Source: Ignavibacteriaceae bacterium (lineage in GTDB: Bacteria; Bacteroidota; Ignavibacteria; Ignavibacteriales; Ignavibacteriaceae). Taken from it: a stretch of 64,000 bases of DNA. The stretch is from NCBI GenBank assembly GCA_023229425.1, contig JALNZG010000014.1, forward strand, positions 1 to 64,000, given 5' to 3'. Below are positions 16,566 through 25,311 of the stretch, piece by piece. The stretch's first letter is position 1. Each line of letters starts with the position of its first letter. Both the position numbers and the translations under genes were made by a program. The notes below the pieces were generated by a model. It worked only from the letters and a program-made list of their open reading frames with translations, searched no databases and had not been told where the DNA came from.

Positions 16566-18080
16566 CTAATCCTTAATACACCGAATACTAAAACCGTAGT
16601 CCTTTTTGATAGTATTAAAGTTATTGATACTACCAATATTATAGGTAATGTGTAAGTAGTAAGCGTGAGTTGTCTCGTTTTCTGTAGAACTCCAAAAATC
16701 AGTGTAGCCTCCTAAATCATAAAAGTTTCCATTGGTGCGATACCCAGCAAACAACCCAGAAAAACCGCTTGTATTAGTGCCCATTCCTTGTCCAACTGCT
16801 TCTAATGCATAGGCATCATTTTTTACTGTTGACTTTAATGTATCAAACTCAATATGCGTTGGTATGTGCCAACTGGTTGGACAAATACCTTTAGTGCCAA
16901 CAGCGGTGCGATATGCCATCGCTTCACCCCATTGGTAGAGTCCGCCATATTTACTACAATTTGATGTGTCATTATCATAACAATATTTTTCTATAGTTCC
17001 GTTATCCATTTGAATTGCACTTCCCAGTATCATCGTTCCTAAATCAATATTCTCTCTCAACCAGCATTGAGAACCAACTTCTACAGTATGATAAGTTTTT
17101 TCTGCATAAAAGACTGTTTTTAGACCTTCACATACACCAGATGTATTAAATGACCAACTTACCCCCCAAGAAGAATTCCCTACATTGTTTACCGCCATTA
17201 CTCGCCAATAATATCTTGTAGAAATTGTTAAACCAGTTATCTGTTTATTTGTGGTTGCGGTATTTTGGTTAAAAACAAAACTTGTAAAAGAGCTATTATT
17301 TGAGACTTGCAGAATATAACTCGTTGCTCCAATGCTTGCACTCCATGTCAGTGTTGGTGAATGCACTACGTCTACAGCACCGTCAGTCGGAGACAAAAGA
17401 ATAGGGAATTGTGGTATAGTGCCAGTTGTAAAAGACCAAGTTTCTGACCAACCTTTTGTGCCAAAATTATTCGCTGCACTAACCCGCCAATAATATTTTA
17501 TCGCTCCGCTTAAATCGGTGACTTGCTGTAAGGTTGCATTTAATGAATCTTCATCAAAAACAAAACTTGTAAATGAACTATTTGTTGAGATTTGCAAAGT
17601 ATATTTGCTTGCATTTATTACGGCATTCCATCTTAAAACGGGAGAAAGTTTTTGGTCAATCGCGCCGTTTGCGGGTAAAGATAATTGAGGAACAAAAGCA
17701 GCTTCGCCTGTTGTTGTAAAACTCCACACCTTAGACCAGTCGGAGGTTCCGGCGCTATTCGTTGCGCTTACTCTCCAGTAATAAACCGCTAAATAATTAA
17801 GGTCGGGGACTTGTTGGGTTGTTGTGGTAATATCGCTTTTATTAAACACAAAACTTGAGAATGAACTGCTTGCGGAAACTTGTAACGTATAACTTTTCGC
17901 TCCGTTGCTTTCTTTCCATGTTAAAACAACCGGAACTGCAATATTAGAGGATGTATCTGTTGGTGAAGCTAATGTTGGCTGTGTGGGAACCGTATCTGTA
18001 TTAACGGGATTGCTTGCATCTTTTTTACACGATGTAAACATTAGAAGAGAAACCAGTAGAAAATAAACTAACTTTTTCAT
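16566..18080 (-). CDS. Lipoprotein with FN3-like repeats and a FISUMP domain
   Basis: A signal peptide with lipobox ends at Cys19 (LLMFTSCKKD), so the protein is probably anchored in the outer membrane. Three repeats of about 95 aa follow, each holding SYTLQVSASSSFSSFVF-like and YYWRVSATNSAGTSDW-like segments; these are fibronectin III-type modules. The C-terminal 170 aa are a Fibrobacter succinogenes major paralogous domain: QCWLRENIDLGT, KYGGLYQWGEAMAY, GICPTSWHIPT, YTDFWSSTENE, GFSIRCIKD. Role: surface lipoprotein, ligand unknown. Confidence 0.88.
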   Translation of the reverse strand: MKKLVYFLLVSLLMFTSCKKDASNPVNTDTVPTQPTLASPTDTSSNIAVPVVLTWKESNGAKSYTLQVSASSSFSSFVFNKSDITTTTQQVPDLNYLAVYYWRVSATNSAGTSDWSKVWSFTTTGEAAFVPQLSLPANGAIDQKLSPVLRWNAVINASKYTLQISTNSSFTSFVFDEDSLNATLQQVTDLSGAIKYYWRVSAANNFGTKGWSETWSFTTGTIPQFPILLSPTDGAVDVVHSPTLTWSASIGATSYILQVSNNSSFTSFVFNQNTATTNKQITGLTISTRYYWRVMAVNNVGNSSWGVSWSFNTSGVCEGLKTVFYAEKTYHTVEVGSQCWLRENIDLGTMILGSAIQMDNGTIEKYCYDNDTSNCSKYGGLYQWGEAMAYRTAVGTKGICPTSWHIPTHIEFDTLKSTVKNDAYALEAVGQGMGTNTSGFSGLFAGYRTNGNFYDLGGYTDFWSSTENETTHAYYLHITYNIGSINNFNTIKKDYGFSIRCIKD

Positions 18081-18133
18081 ATACCACCTTTATTTTACGT
18101 TCAAAACTTAAACAATTTTTTTTAATTCCGCAC

Positions 18134-18147
18134 CACGCCTCGGCGTG
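18134..18147. repeat. Isolated REP-type hairpin
   Basis: CACGCCTCGGCGTG, the same palindrome as at 13658 with the two-base loop inverted, just downstream of the BRO-N gene. Confidence 0.6.
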
Positions 18148-18155
18148 ACGCTGTT

Positions 18156-18998
18156 CTATTTTTTACCAATTTCTTTCATCTTCTTCTGTGCCAACTGTTT
18201 TGCGTTCTGGCTGCTTAGAACTTTTTTCCCGGTCTTTTCTTCAATCTCTTTTCTTGTATTGCCGGCGATAGTTCCGCCTTGTTTTGCAATTGTCCGGCTG
18301 TCCTCAAATGTTTTAGGATTCTTCTCTTTTGAAATTTCAGTTGTTGTAGCTTCCGCAAGCATATTAAGCACCAACTCCAAATTGGTCATATTATCCCGCA
18401 GATTTTCTTTTTTAAGGTCTTTGAATTCTTTGTACCGTTTTGTAGTAAACCCGCTCCATGCTTTTGTAATTTCATCGGTAAGTATTGCAAAACCTTCTCC
18501 TTTTTTTACACCGCGGTCTTCCCATTCATCGGTAAGTTCTTTTCGCACCTCAATGCTTTTTAGCCGTTGATTTATCCATTCCTTCGAGTAACCTTTTCGC
18601 AAATAGGTTTCCATTAGCCGGTCAATCCCTTTTTCGGGGTCTTCAATTTCATCAATTCTTTCGCTCCCAACACGGGCAAGCCAAAGCTTAAATGGTTCTG
18701 CCTTTGGTGATGGGACGGATTGGATAAGCCTGAATAATTGTTCAACATCAGCTACATCCGTTTTGTAAAACTTACCATCTTTTGATACCATTTTCAGTTG
18801 GTTACAATTTGTAACCAACTCACTTCCTTCTTTCTTTAACCTATTTTTCAGCACTTTCCAATAATTATTAGGATTTTCGCTTTCGGACAATACTCCTACA
18901 ACATCTACTATCGAGAAATACCATTTCTCTTCGTCTCCATTCCAAGCTGAACGGATTTGTTTCGAATCAAATAATTTTATGCTGGTTTCTTTGTTCAT
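18156..18998 (-). CDS. BRO-N domain (phage antirepressor-like) protein
   Basis: The N-terminal half shows the BRO/antirepressor signature: QIRSAWNGDEEKWYFSIVDV, a YWKVLKNRLKKEG helix and ADVEQLFRLIQSVPSPKAEP, followed by FKLWLARVGSERI. The C-terminal 130 aa are helical and basic, with KRYKEFKDLKKENLRDNMTN and an IAGNTRKEIEEKTGKKVLS tail. Such proteins bind DNA and are common in prophages and other accessory DNA. It may derive from a mobile element, but no phage structural genes are near. REP hairpins lie on both sides. Confidence 0.82.
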   Translation of the reverse strand: MNKETSIKLFDSKQIRSAWNGDEEKWYFSIVDVVGVLSESENPNNYWKVLKNRLKKEGSELVTNCNQLKMVSKDGKFYKTDVADVEQLFRLIQSVPSPKAEPFKLWLARVGSERIDEIEDPEKGIDRLMETYLRKGYSKEWINQRLKSIEVRKELTDEWEDRGVKKGEGFAILTDEITKAWSGFTTKRYKEFKDLKKENLRDNMTNLELVLNMLAEATTTEISKEKNPKTFEDSRTIAKQGGTIAGNTRKEIEEKTGKKVLSSQNAKQLAQKKMKEIGKK

Positions 18999-19019
18999 TG
19001 TTTAACTCAGTTTGTTACT

Positions 19020-19125
19020 TTATTAACTCCGCACTACACCTCGGCGTGATGCTACACGAATAAATTCCGATAAATCGGGATGATTTATTGTTCAGCGCCA
19101 CGCTTTAACGTGACGCTGATTTACA
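19020..19125. repeat. REP-type palindrome cluster
   Basis: ACTACACCTCGGCGTGATG, TCCGATAAATCGGGA and GCGCCACGCTTTAACGTGAC hairpins in series, with linkers like those around the RAYT. It separates the BRO-N and SpoVG-like genes. Confidence 0.7.
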
Positions 19126-19141
19126 CATCGGAAGATTGCAA

Positions 19142-19390
19142 TTACCCTTTAACTTTTTCGTACTCGGCAATTGCCATTGTGTTGAGTTCGTTTTTCAGCT
19201 CTTTGGGAATTACAACTTTATCGTAATACTTCCCGTCTTTGCTTTTCTCCTGCGGTGAACTTACAAACAAACCGTTTGAGCCATCCACTAAAGTGAATCC
19301 CTTTATTTCAATTCCTTCTCCGGTAACAAGATCAAAAAATGCTCTTGTTTTGTTTGTTCCGTTGTACGGATTGAGTCTTGAAATTTTCAT
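19142..19390 (-). CDS. SpoVG family protein
   Basis: The 82-aa protein matches the SpoVG fold: ISRLNPYNGTNKTRAFFDLV, then IEIKGFTLVDGSNGLFVSSP and KYYDKVVIPKELKNEL. SpoVG proteins bind nucleic acid and act as post-transcriptional or division regulators in other bacteria. The start at 19390 (MKISRL) is chosen because GGAGG lies 5 nt upstream; the frame's earlier ATG at 19402 would include that ribosome binding site in the coding sequence. Confidence 0.82.
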   Translation of the reverse strand: MKISRLNPYNGTNKTRAFFDLVTGEGIEIKGFTLVDGSNGLFVSSPQEKSKDGKYYDKVVIPKELKNELNTMAIAEYEKVKG

Positions 19391-19605
19391 ATGAACCTCC
19401 ATTAAATATTGGTTGTGATGTTATTTATAACTTTTGGGGAAAGAACTCATGAATAGAAACCCCGACAGGAAAAACAGTAGTGATGGTTTTCTTTTACAGA
19501 GATTATTATCTATCCCTATAAGTTTGTTGCTAAAATAAAGTTCTTTTTTATAAAAGGCAAGATTTTTTTAGTTCGTTCATCAAAAAAATTTGCAGTGATG
19601 CAGCG

Positions 19606-20361
19606 CTATTCTTTGTTCCTAACGTAAATGAGTTTAAATCTCCCCTTTTGATTTTCGCGCTGTTCAATTTCAAATCTATCAATTGACTTGATAAGTGGAG
19701 TAAGTTTTTGAAATCCATAATTTCGTGAATCAAAATTCGGTTGTTTTTTTTGTAAAAGATTTCCGACATCTCCTAAAAAAGCCCAACCTTCTTCATCAGC
19801 TAAATCGGATACAGTCGAAGCGATTAGTTTAATTACTTTTGGAGTAATTTTGTCCACTTCATTTCTCTTTGGAGTTTCTCCCTTTGTTATAGCAACTTCA
19901 CCGCTGTCGGCTGGTTCTTTAGTTTGATTTTTTAGAATTTCTAAATAAATAAATTTATCGCAAGCAACAATAAATGGCAAGGGAGTTTTCTTCTCGCCGA
20001 TACCAAAAACTTTCATTCCCGCTTCTCTTAACCTCGTTGCCAACCTTGTAAAATCGCTATCACTTGAAGCTAAGCAAAATCCATTAACTTTTTCTGAGTA
20101 CAAAATATCCATCGCATCAATGATCATGGCTGAGTCAGTAGCATTTTTCCCGGTAGTGTAACCGTACTGTTGAATCGGGGTGATGGCGCTTTCCAACAAA
20201 ATATTTTTCCATTTTGAAAGACTCGGTTTCGTCCAATCGCCATAAATTCTTTTGATAGTAGGATTGCCGTACTTTGCAATTTCTTCCATCATCTCTTTTA
20301 TATAAGCTGAGGGGATATTGTCTCCATCAATCAACACAGCAAGTTTTAAATCCGGTTCCAT
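19606..20361 (-). CDS. NYN-domain RNase with OST-HTH/LOTUS domain
   Basis: The N-terminal 150 aa form a NYN (LabA/DUF88, PIN-like) nuclease domain: VLIDGDNIPSAYI, a KNATDSAMIIDAMDIL motif and FCLASSDSDFTRLATRLREAG supply the acidic cluster. After a linker, residues about 170-250 match an OST-HTH/LOTUS RNA-binding domain (VIKLIASTVSDL, GWAFLGDVGNLLQKKQPNFD, YGFQKLTPLIKSIDRFEI). The pairing suggests an RNA-targeted nuclease. It appears as a single gene. Confidence 0.87.
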   Translation of the reverse strand: MEPDLKLAVLIDGDNIPSAYIKEMMEEIAKYGNPTIKRIYGDWTKPSLSKWKNILLESAITPIQQYGYTTGKNATDSAMIIDAMDILYSEKVNGFCLASSDSDFTRLATRLREAGMKVFGIGEKKTPLPFIVACDKFIYLEILKNQTKEPADSGEVAITKGETPKRNEVDKITPKVIKLIASTVSDLADEEGWAFLGDVGNLLQKKQPNFDSRNYGFQKLTPLIKSIDRFEIEQRENQKGRFKLIYVRNKE

Positions 20362-20549
20362 TTGTTTCTCCGATGTTATTCAAAGAATAAGTACATGAAG
20401 TTTTAAATTAAGGTGTCAATCACTTTTCAAACCACGTATAAACTTCAACTACAACTTAACCAACAAACATAGTTTTAGCAATAAGTAATGCTGTTTTCAT
20501 ATTGACAGTCCATAAGAAGCATTCGAATTTTAAAACTCTTAATCATAAT

Positions 20550-20586
20550 CTTAAGCTTTTTCTTAATCCGATTAAGAAACTTAAGA
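20550..20586. repeat. Perfect inverted repeat downstream of the DinB-like gene
   Basis: TTTCTTAATC-C-GATTAAGAAA with outer CTTAAG on both sides. It is positioned as a 3' hairpin for the minus-strand gene ending at 20644, or as an operator. No U-tract is seen. Confidence 0.5.
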
Positions 20587-20643
20587 AAGAGTAAGAATAA
20601 GAATAATATTAAGATGCTTTTTCATATTAATTGCTTCATGTAT

Positions 20644-21123
20644 TCAGTATATAATCTGTTTTAAATGATGCTGCATATGCCCAATATAATCGTTGATAAA
20701 ATAAGCCAATGTTACCGGTTCTGCTTTTGCGACCGGTTGCCATGCAATTTCATCAAGGTTGTGTGAAGGTCTCTGTAACAAAATAATATCACCGGGAATG
20801 GCTGCAATTATTCTGCCAAGATGCATGTTAAATTCATACCATAAGTTAAGAAGCGATAGCCAAGGAGCGTCTTCGTAACGTTGGATTTTAACCCAATCAT
20901 CTTGTTGGTAACCGGAAAAAACTAAATCACTTTTAAATTGCGCTCTTACAAACCGTTGATGATTGTTAGAAGCTGAATCAATCAAATGCCCTAGTATTTC
21001 TTTATGCGACCATTTTTCAGGCGAAGATTTCTTTCCGCTTTCTTCTTCGGTTATAACCATTAATTTGTGGAAAGCTGCTTCCGTTGCACTAAGTAATAAT
21101 CTGCTAAGTTCATCTGATTTCAT
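20644..21123 (-). CDS. DinB-like (DinB_2) four-helix protein
   Basis: The 159-aa protein has the DinB/YfiT pattern of three potential metal-binding histidines: WSHKEILGHLIDSASNNHQR in the middle and DYIGHMQHHLKQII at the end. Members of the family are often metal-dependent thiol transferases or hydrolases; this one is unassigned. The ATG at 21123 is preferred because GGAG lies 8 nt upstream. A longer frame uses a TTG at 21156 that overlaps the previous gene. Confidence 0.8.
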   Translation of the reverse strand: MKSDELSRLLLSATEAAFHKLMVITEEESGKKSSPEKWSHKEILGHLIDSASNNHQRFVRAQFKSDLVFSGYQQDDWVKIQRYEDAPWLSLLNLWYEFNMHLGRIIAAIPGDIILLQRPSHNLDEIAWQPVAKAEPVTLAYFINDYIGHMQHHLKQIIY

Positions 21124-21152
21124 TTCATTAACTCCATAAAGATTTTGTTGCT

Positions 21153-22010
21153 TCAAAATAAACTGGATTTCATTTTCTGAACGGTAATTCCTAGCATGTT
21201 CATGAACTCATTCGCATTTACAACTGCGTTTCCTTGAGGATGATTGTTCATGATGATGTACATCTCTTTCACTTTACAATAAATCGCTTTTACTTTTTGA
21301 ATTACTTCCGCTAACTCGCCGGGAGAATAACAATAGTTGTAACGCTCGCTTTGCTGTTCGTAAGATTGTTCTTTCCCGAAGTTTGTAAGCGATTTTTTCC
21401 ACGCATCAACATTTCTACCGTGAAAGCGGAGATACGCTGTTTCATTTGTTACAACGGGTTCAAACGAAATTGCTTTTCCAATTTCCGGCTGATCGATTGT
21501 ACAAAATGAAATATTTAAAGCTTTGAAAAAATCATACGCAGATTTATTACTCCACGACGAGTGCCGCACTTCAACAAATTGGTTATAACTAGAAAATACT
21601 TCGTTGAGCTGCCTGATATATTCCGCGCTTGAATCATTAAATGAAAATGAATACGGAAACTGGATCAATATTCCGCCAAGACGTTCTGCTTGTACAAGTT
21701 TATTTAAATTTTCCGATACTGATTTTATACTTTGTTTATCATATTTACGATTATGTGTAAAATCTTGATGAAGTTTTATCGTGAAAAGAAAATCATCCGC
21801 ATCTTCAACTTTTCTAATCCAACCTTCAACAATTTTTGGAGAGAGATAGGTATAATATGTTGAATTTACTTCAACACAATTAAAATTTTCGGCATAAAAC
21901 TGAAGCCAGTCAAAATTATTTGATTGTTGCTTGGGATAAAAATTTGGAACCCAGTCTTTGTAAGACCATCCCGCTGTTCCAATATGAAAAGCCGGTATCA
22001 CATTCTGCAT
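21153..22010 (-). CDS. DUF72 (YecE-like) protein
   Basis: The 285-aa protein carries the DUF72 TIM-barrel signature: FHIGTAGWSYKDWVPNFYP, FNCVEVNSTYYTYLSP, FLFTIKLHQDFTHNRKYD, LGGILIQFPYSF and YLRFHGRN. Biochemical role is unknown for the family. The start is placed at the ATG at 22010; a TTG at 22034 would add eight residues. It lies just upstream of the DinB-like gene and probably shares its transcript. Confidence 0.88.
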   Translation of the reverse strand: MQNVIPAFHIGTAGWSYKDWVPNFYPKQQSNNFDWLQFYAENFNCVEVNSTYYTYLSPKIVEGWIRKVEDADDFLFTIKLHQDFTHNRKYDKQSIKSVSENLNKLVQAERLGGILIQFPYSFSFNDSSAEYIRQLNEVFSSYNQFVEVRHSSWSNKSAYDFFKALNISFCTIDQPEIGKAISFEPVVTNETAYLRFHGRNVDAWKKSLTNFGKEQSYEQQSERYNYCYSPGELAEVIQKVKAIYCKVKEMYIIMNNHPQGNAVVNANEFMNMLGITVQKMKSSLF

Positions 22011-22087
22011 CTTTCTTTTGCATACATTGAACAATGCAGAACTTTAATAGGGACGCAACTCCAACAGATCACTCTTAATTTTCCATA

Positions 22088-22134
22088 ATCGTTCACGATG
22101 ATTTTTCAATTAGCGATACCGTTTACGGTATCGC
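22088..22134. repeat. REP-type hairpin pair
   Basis: ATCGTTCACGATGAT followed by GCGATACCGTTTACGGTATC at 22113-22134, the same order as in the clusters beside the RAYT 8 kb away. Confidence 0.75.
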
Positions 22135-22146
22135 TAATTTAGCATT

Positions 22147-22326
22147 TTATTTTACCGCTGCCTTAACCTTTGCAATCACATCCTTTGAATAAAGATTGCA
22201 AATCCCTTTTTTTGCTGTGGGTTTTATTCCAAGTTCGGTAATTGCTTTCTTTACTTTCGCATCGGATACGGATAATGCTTTTGCAATATTTCCCGCGGTT
22301 AGTAAATCGGTTTGTTCTGCTTTCAT
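22147..22326 (-). CDS. Small helix-turn-helix protein (59 aa)
   Basis: The predicted protein begins MKAEQTDLLTAGNIAKALSV and continues with SDAKVKKAITELGIKP, a compact winged-helix or MerR-like DNA-binding motif, ending SKDVIAKVKAAVK. AAGGAG lies 8 nt before the ATG, one of the better ribosome binding sites in the window, so translation is likely. Regulatory target unknown. Confidence 0.7.
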   Translation of the reverse strand: MKAEQTDLLTAGNIAKALSVSDAKVKKAITELGIKPTAKKGICNLYSKDVIAKVKAAVK

Positions 22327-22440
22327 GAGAATAACTCCTTTTGTATGTTGGTTTTTTCTAAAAGTTCCGAAACATTTGTTCTAAAAATATTTACTTCACA
22401 GGTAAAGTTAAGGCTTCACCAAATAATAGAGGTGAGTTTT

Positions 22441-23001
22441 TTACGGAAACATTTTCCTTACTCTTTGTTTTCCCTTTTTATTACTTACAACTGTAAATCC
22501 TTCTTTTTCAAAGAGCGAAAAAGTCCCAGTCCAAACGAAAGCGGCGGGTAATTCTTTTTCCAATTTGACGGGATAGCCTTCAATAATTTTTACTCCGCGT
22601 TGGTGTAAAGACTTCATGGAATGCTTTAATAACGCTGCTGCCACACCCTTTCCTCTAAAACCTTTTTTAATAAAAAAGCAAGGTATTGACCAAACATTTT
22701 CCGCGTCATCACATTTTAAACTTGGCGCTCTATCCAGTTTAAAATACTCAACTCTTTTATCGAAAGAGCACCAGCCGATAACTTCATCACCGGAAAAAGC
22801 AAGTGCACCGTGTGCTAGACCGGAAGTAATTAATTTCTTAAAACGTTTCTTTGACTCGATTCCTTTTATGTCTTCCCATTTTTCATTTTTTGCTACACGC
22901 CAACTCATACACCAACAGCCGCCGCAAGCTCCGTTATTGCCAAAAAGTTCTTCAATATGTTTCCACGAATCGGGAGTTACATTAATAGTTGTTATCTTCA
23001 T
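22441..23001 (-). CDS. GNAT family N-acetyltransferase
   Basis: The 186-aa protein has the acetyl-CoA site FFIKKGFRGKGVAAALLKHSM (Q/R-x-x-G-x-G/A), preceded by DEVIGWCSFDKR. A cysteine-rich N-terminal segment (NNGACGGCWCMSWR) marks a subgroup whose substrate is unknown. It starts 1 bp from the end of the YjbQ gene on the same strand. Confidence 0.87.
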   Translation of the reverse strand: MKITTINVTPDSWKHIEELFGNNGACGGCWCMSWRVAKNEKWEDIKGIESKKRFKKLITSGLAHGALAFSGDEVIGWCSFDKRVEYFKLDRAPSLKCDDAENVWSIPCFFIKKGFRGKGVAAALLKHSMKSLHQRGVKIIEGYPVKLEKELPAAFVWTGTFSLFEKEGFTVVSNKKGKQRVRKMFP

Positions 23002-23002
23002 T

Positions 23003-23434
23003 TTATTCTTCCCCGCTAATCGTTATCACAATGCTTCTCGCACCACCATAATTACGATGCTCACAAAGATAAATGCCTTGCCAGGTCCCAAGATTTAATC
23101 TGCCTTTTGTAATGGGAATTGTTACCGATGAGCCAAGCAGCGACGCTTTAATATGCGCCGGCATATCATCTGCTCCTTCGGTTGTGTGAACATAGTGAGG
23201 TGCATTTTCAGGAGCAATTTTGTTGAAGTGAGATTCCATATCACTTCGTACATCCGGATCAGCATTTTCATTTAAGGTTAAAGATGCCGAAGTATGTTGA
23301 ATGAAAACGTGCATCAGTCCGACAGAAATTTTTCTGATCTCCGGAACTTGGTTGAGAATTTCATTCGTAACTAAATGAAATCCTCTTTTCTTTTGCTGAA
23401 GTTTTATTTCTTTTTGAAACCACATAGTACTCAA
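23003..23434 (-). CDS. YjbQ/UPF0047 family protein
   Basis: The 143-aa protein matches UPF0047: GLMHVFIQHTSASLTLNENA, PHYVHTTEGADDMPAHIKAS and LNLGTWQGIYLCEHR. Some members can replace thiamine phosphate synthase activity in tests, so they are called secondary thiamine-phosphate synthases; the natural role is unclear. It lies between the TonB receptor and the acetyltransferase genes. Confidence 0.9.
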   Translation of the reverse strand: MSTMWFQKEIKLQQKKRGFHLVTNEILNQVPEIRKISVGLMHVFIQHTSASLTLNENADPDVRSDMESHFNKIAPENAPHYVHTTEGADDMPAHIKASLLGSSVTIPITKGRLNLGTWQGIYLCEHRNYGGARSIVITISGEE

Positions 23435-23453
23435 CAGTTTAGTTATGTACGGA

Positions 23454-25310
23454 TTAGTATTGAACGCTTGCTTTTATCCCAGCAAATAGCCACCTGCCGG
23501 GAAGAAAAACACCGGTAAAATCTTTGTATGATTTATTAAATAAATTTGTCGCTTTTAGAAATACATTAAAATTGGCGAAAGATTTTTTCATCTGTATATC
23601 AACAAGAAAATTTTTATCGCCGGTAATTCTATTTTCGTAACGAAGCATCCACGTTTGTATTATATTGAAAAACAATTCGTTCGAAATTCCCACAACAAGT
23701 TGATGCCTCAAATGATCAAGCACGTAACGCGATTGAAAATTCTCTCTATTTAGTGAAGCAACTACATTCAAATAAGTATAACCGATGGTTATTTTTTTAA
23801 TCATTTGCAGAGAAATATCTGCCGTATTTAGTTCTGTATTACCTTCAAAGCCGCTTGTGATTACATTAACAATGTTGTATGAATGCCACACAGAATCCGT
23901 TGCAGCTTTTCCCCAATCTATGCTATTGTTTCCGTTTCTTTTAAATAAACTGAACGAAGCCGAAAATTTTTCTTCCACAAAATGCATTCCTACTTCGTAG
24001 TTTGAACTTTCTTCATATTGCAGATTGGAATTCCCTTTCTGCGTTCCATTCTTCGGCGTTACAAAATAGTTATAATAAAGTTCTGTAAAGCTCGGCAGGC
24101 GAAAAGCTTTTCCGTACGAAGCATAAATACGTGCCGCAGGAAATAAATTGTAACCGAAACTTACACCTGGCCAAAACTTCCATCCGATATTTGCATAGTT
24201 GTAAGCAAAGAATCCCATCGCTGCATTAAAAATTTTGTATCCAATTTTCTGTTCGGCAAATATTCCTTTTTGTTCGCGCGAATGATCTCCCAAATTTGAA
24301 CTAGCAATCACATCTCTTTTATATTCCACACCAAAAGCAGTTGTTCCAATTTCTGTTTTAAATGCTGCCTGCACTTCTGCTCCATACACATTTGTTTGGT
24401 GCACATTTCGGTAAAACGAAGGGTTCAAATAATTTAAAAAATATTCGTCGTCATTTCTTCGCCAAAAAAATTTAGGGGTAACAACAAGTTTCGCCACATT
24501 AAATTCCCCCACAGCACTTGCCAACTTTGTTCTGGTATGTTCCCACTGATCAGGATATTTATCAGAATAAAAACTATTAGCTCCGAATTCTTTATCATCA
24601 TACCCAAAGGAAAAATTAACAAACTGCCCATCAAACAAAATGGAAGAACGGTAGGAAGCATTTACTTCATCAAAGTTTGTATTGTGCCGATAACCGTCAC
24701 TCTTTATTTTTGAAAAAGAAAAATGATTATTCATAGAGCTGAATCCAAAACTACCCGATAACTCTGCATCATAAAATCCGTGTTCGCCGCCGGTAATCTG
24801 AACTGCAGCACTTTTTCCATTTTCTTTTTTTGTGATGATATTAATAACCCCGCCAAATGCATTTGGACCGAAGGAACTTGAACCATCACCTTTCACTATT
24901 TCAATTCGCTCAATTTGGTCCAATGAAAGAGGAAGATTTAAATTATGGTGCGCCGTTTGCGGATCACTAACTTTAATGCCGTCGATCATGATTAACGTTT
25001 GTTCAAATGTTCCACCGCGAATGCTCACATCAGCTTGCACACCCTCAACACCACGCTGTTTAATATCAACTCCGGTAACATACTGAAGTAAATCTTGCAC
25101 ACTGTTTACCGGTGCGGCAGCTATATCTTCCGGTTTAATAATTTGAATGTTTCTTGTAGTCTCTGAAAGTTTGCTTGTGGTTCTTCCCGCCGTTACCACA
25201 ATTTCATTAAGATTATAAACTTTTTCCTGAGGAACGAGAGCGCATGCAAAAAAGAAAAAAAGGAAAAGTGTACTGGAAACATGTTTGAAAGAACTAAATT
25301 TTTGTTGCAT
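23454..25310 (-). CDS. TonB-dependent outer membrane receptor (BtuB-like)
   Basis: The protein is about 618 aa with a signal peptide (SSTLFLFFFFACALVPQ). It has a TonB box-like region (LNEIVVTAGR), a plug domain (VNSVQDLLQYVTGVDIKQR, SIRGGTFEQTLIMIDGIKV, RIEIVKGDGSSSFGPNAFGG) and a 22-strand-type barrel with family motif FRLPSFTELYYNYF. The C-terminus is aromatic (IKASVQY). No cobalamin riboswitch is visible upstream, so the substrate is open. The start at 25310 avoids overlap with the preceding gene's stop; a start at 25337 is possible. Confidence 0.9.
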   Translation of the reverse strand: MQQKFSSFKHVSSTLFLFFFFACALVPQEKVYNLNEIVVTAGRTTSKLSETTRNIQIIKPEDIAAAPVNSVQDLLQYVTGVDIKQRGVEGVQADVSIRGGTFEQTLIMIDGIKVSDPQTAHHNLNLPLSLDQIERIEIVKGDGSSSFGPNAFGGVINIITKKENGKSAAVQITGGEHGFYDAELSGSFGFSSMNNHFSFSKIKSDGYRHNTNFDEVNASYRSSILFDGQFVNFSFGYDDKEFGANSFYSDKYPDQWEHTRTKLASAVGEFNVAKLVVTPKFFWRRNDDEYFLNYLNPSFYRNVHQTNVYGAEVQAAFKTEIGTTAFGVEYKRDVIASSNLGDHSREQKGIFAEQKIGYKIFNAAMGFFAYNYANIGWKFWPGVSFGYNLFPAARIYASYGKAFRLPSFTELYYNYFVTPKNGTQKGNSNLQYEESSNYEVGMHFVEEKFSASFSLFKRNGNNSIDWGKAATDSVWHSYNIVNVITSGFEGNTELNTADISLQMIKKITIGYTYLNVVASLNRENFQSRYVLDHLRHQLVVGISNELFFNIIQTWMLRYENRITGDKNFLVDIQMKKSFANFNVFLKATNLFNKSYKDFTGVFLPGRWLFAGIKASVQY

Positions 25311-25311
25311 A

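Noticed and set aside
18145..18570. 141-codon hydrophobic plus-strand frame
   Set aside because: Antisense shadow of the BRO-N gene; the hydrophobic look comes from reading a Lys/Glu-rich gene backwards.
23454..25310. Cobalamin riboswitch for the BtuB-like receptor
   Set aside because: The receptor directly follows the phosphoesterase gene and no B12-box-like sequence was seen upstream of either.
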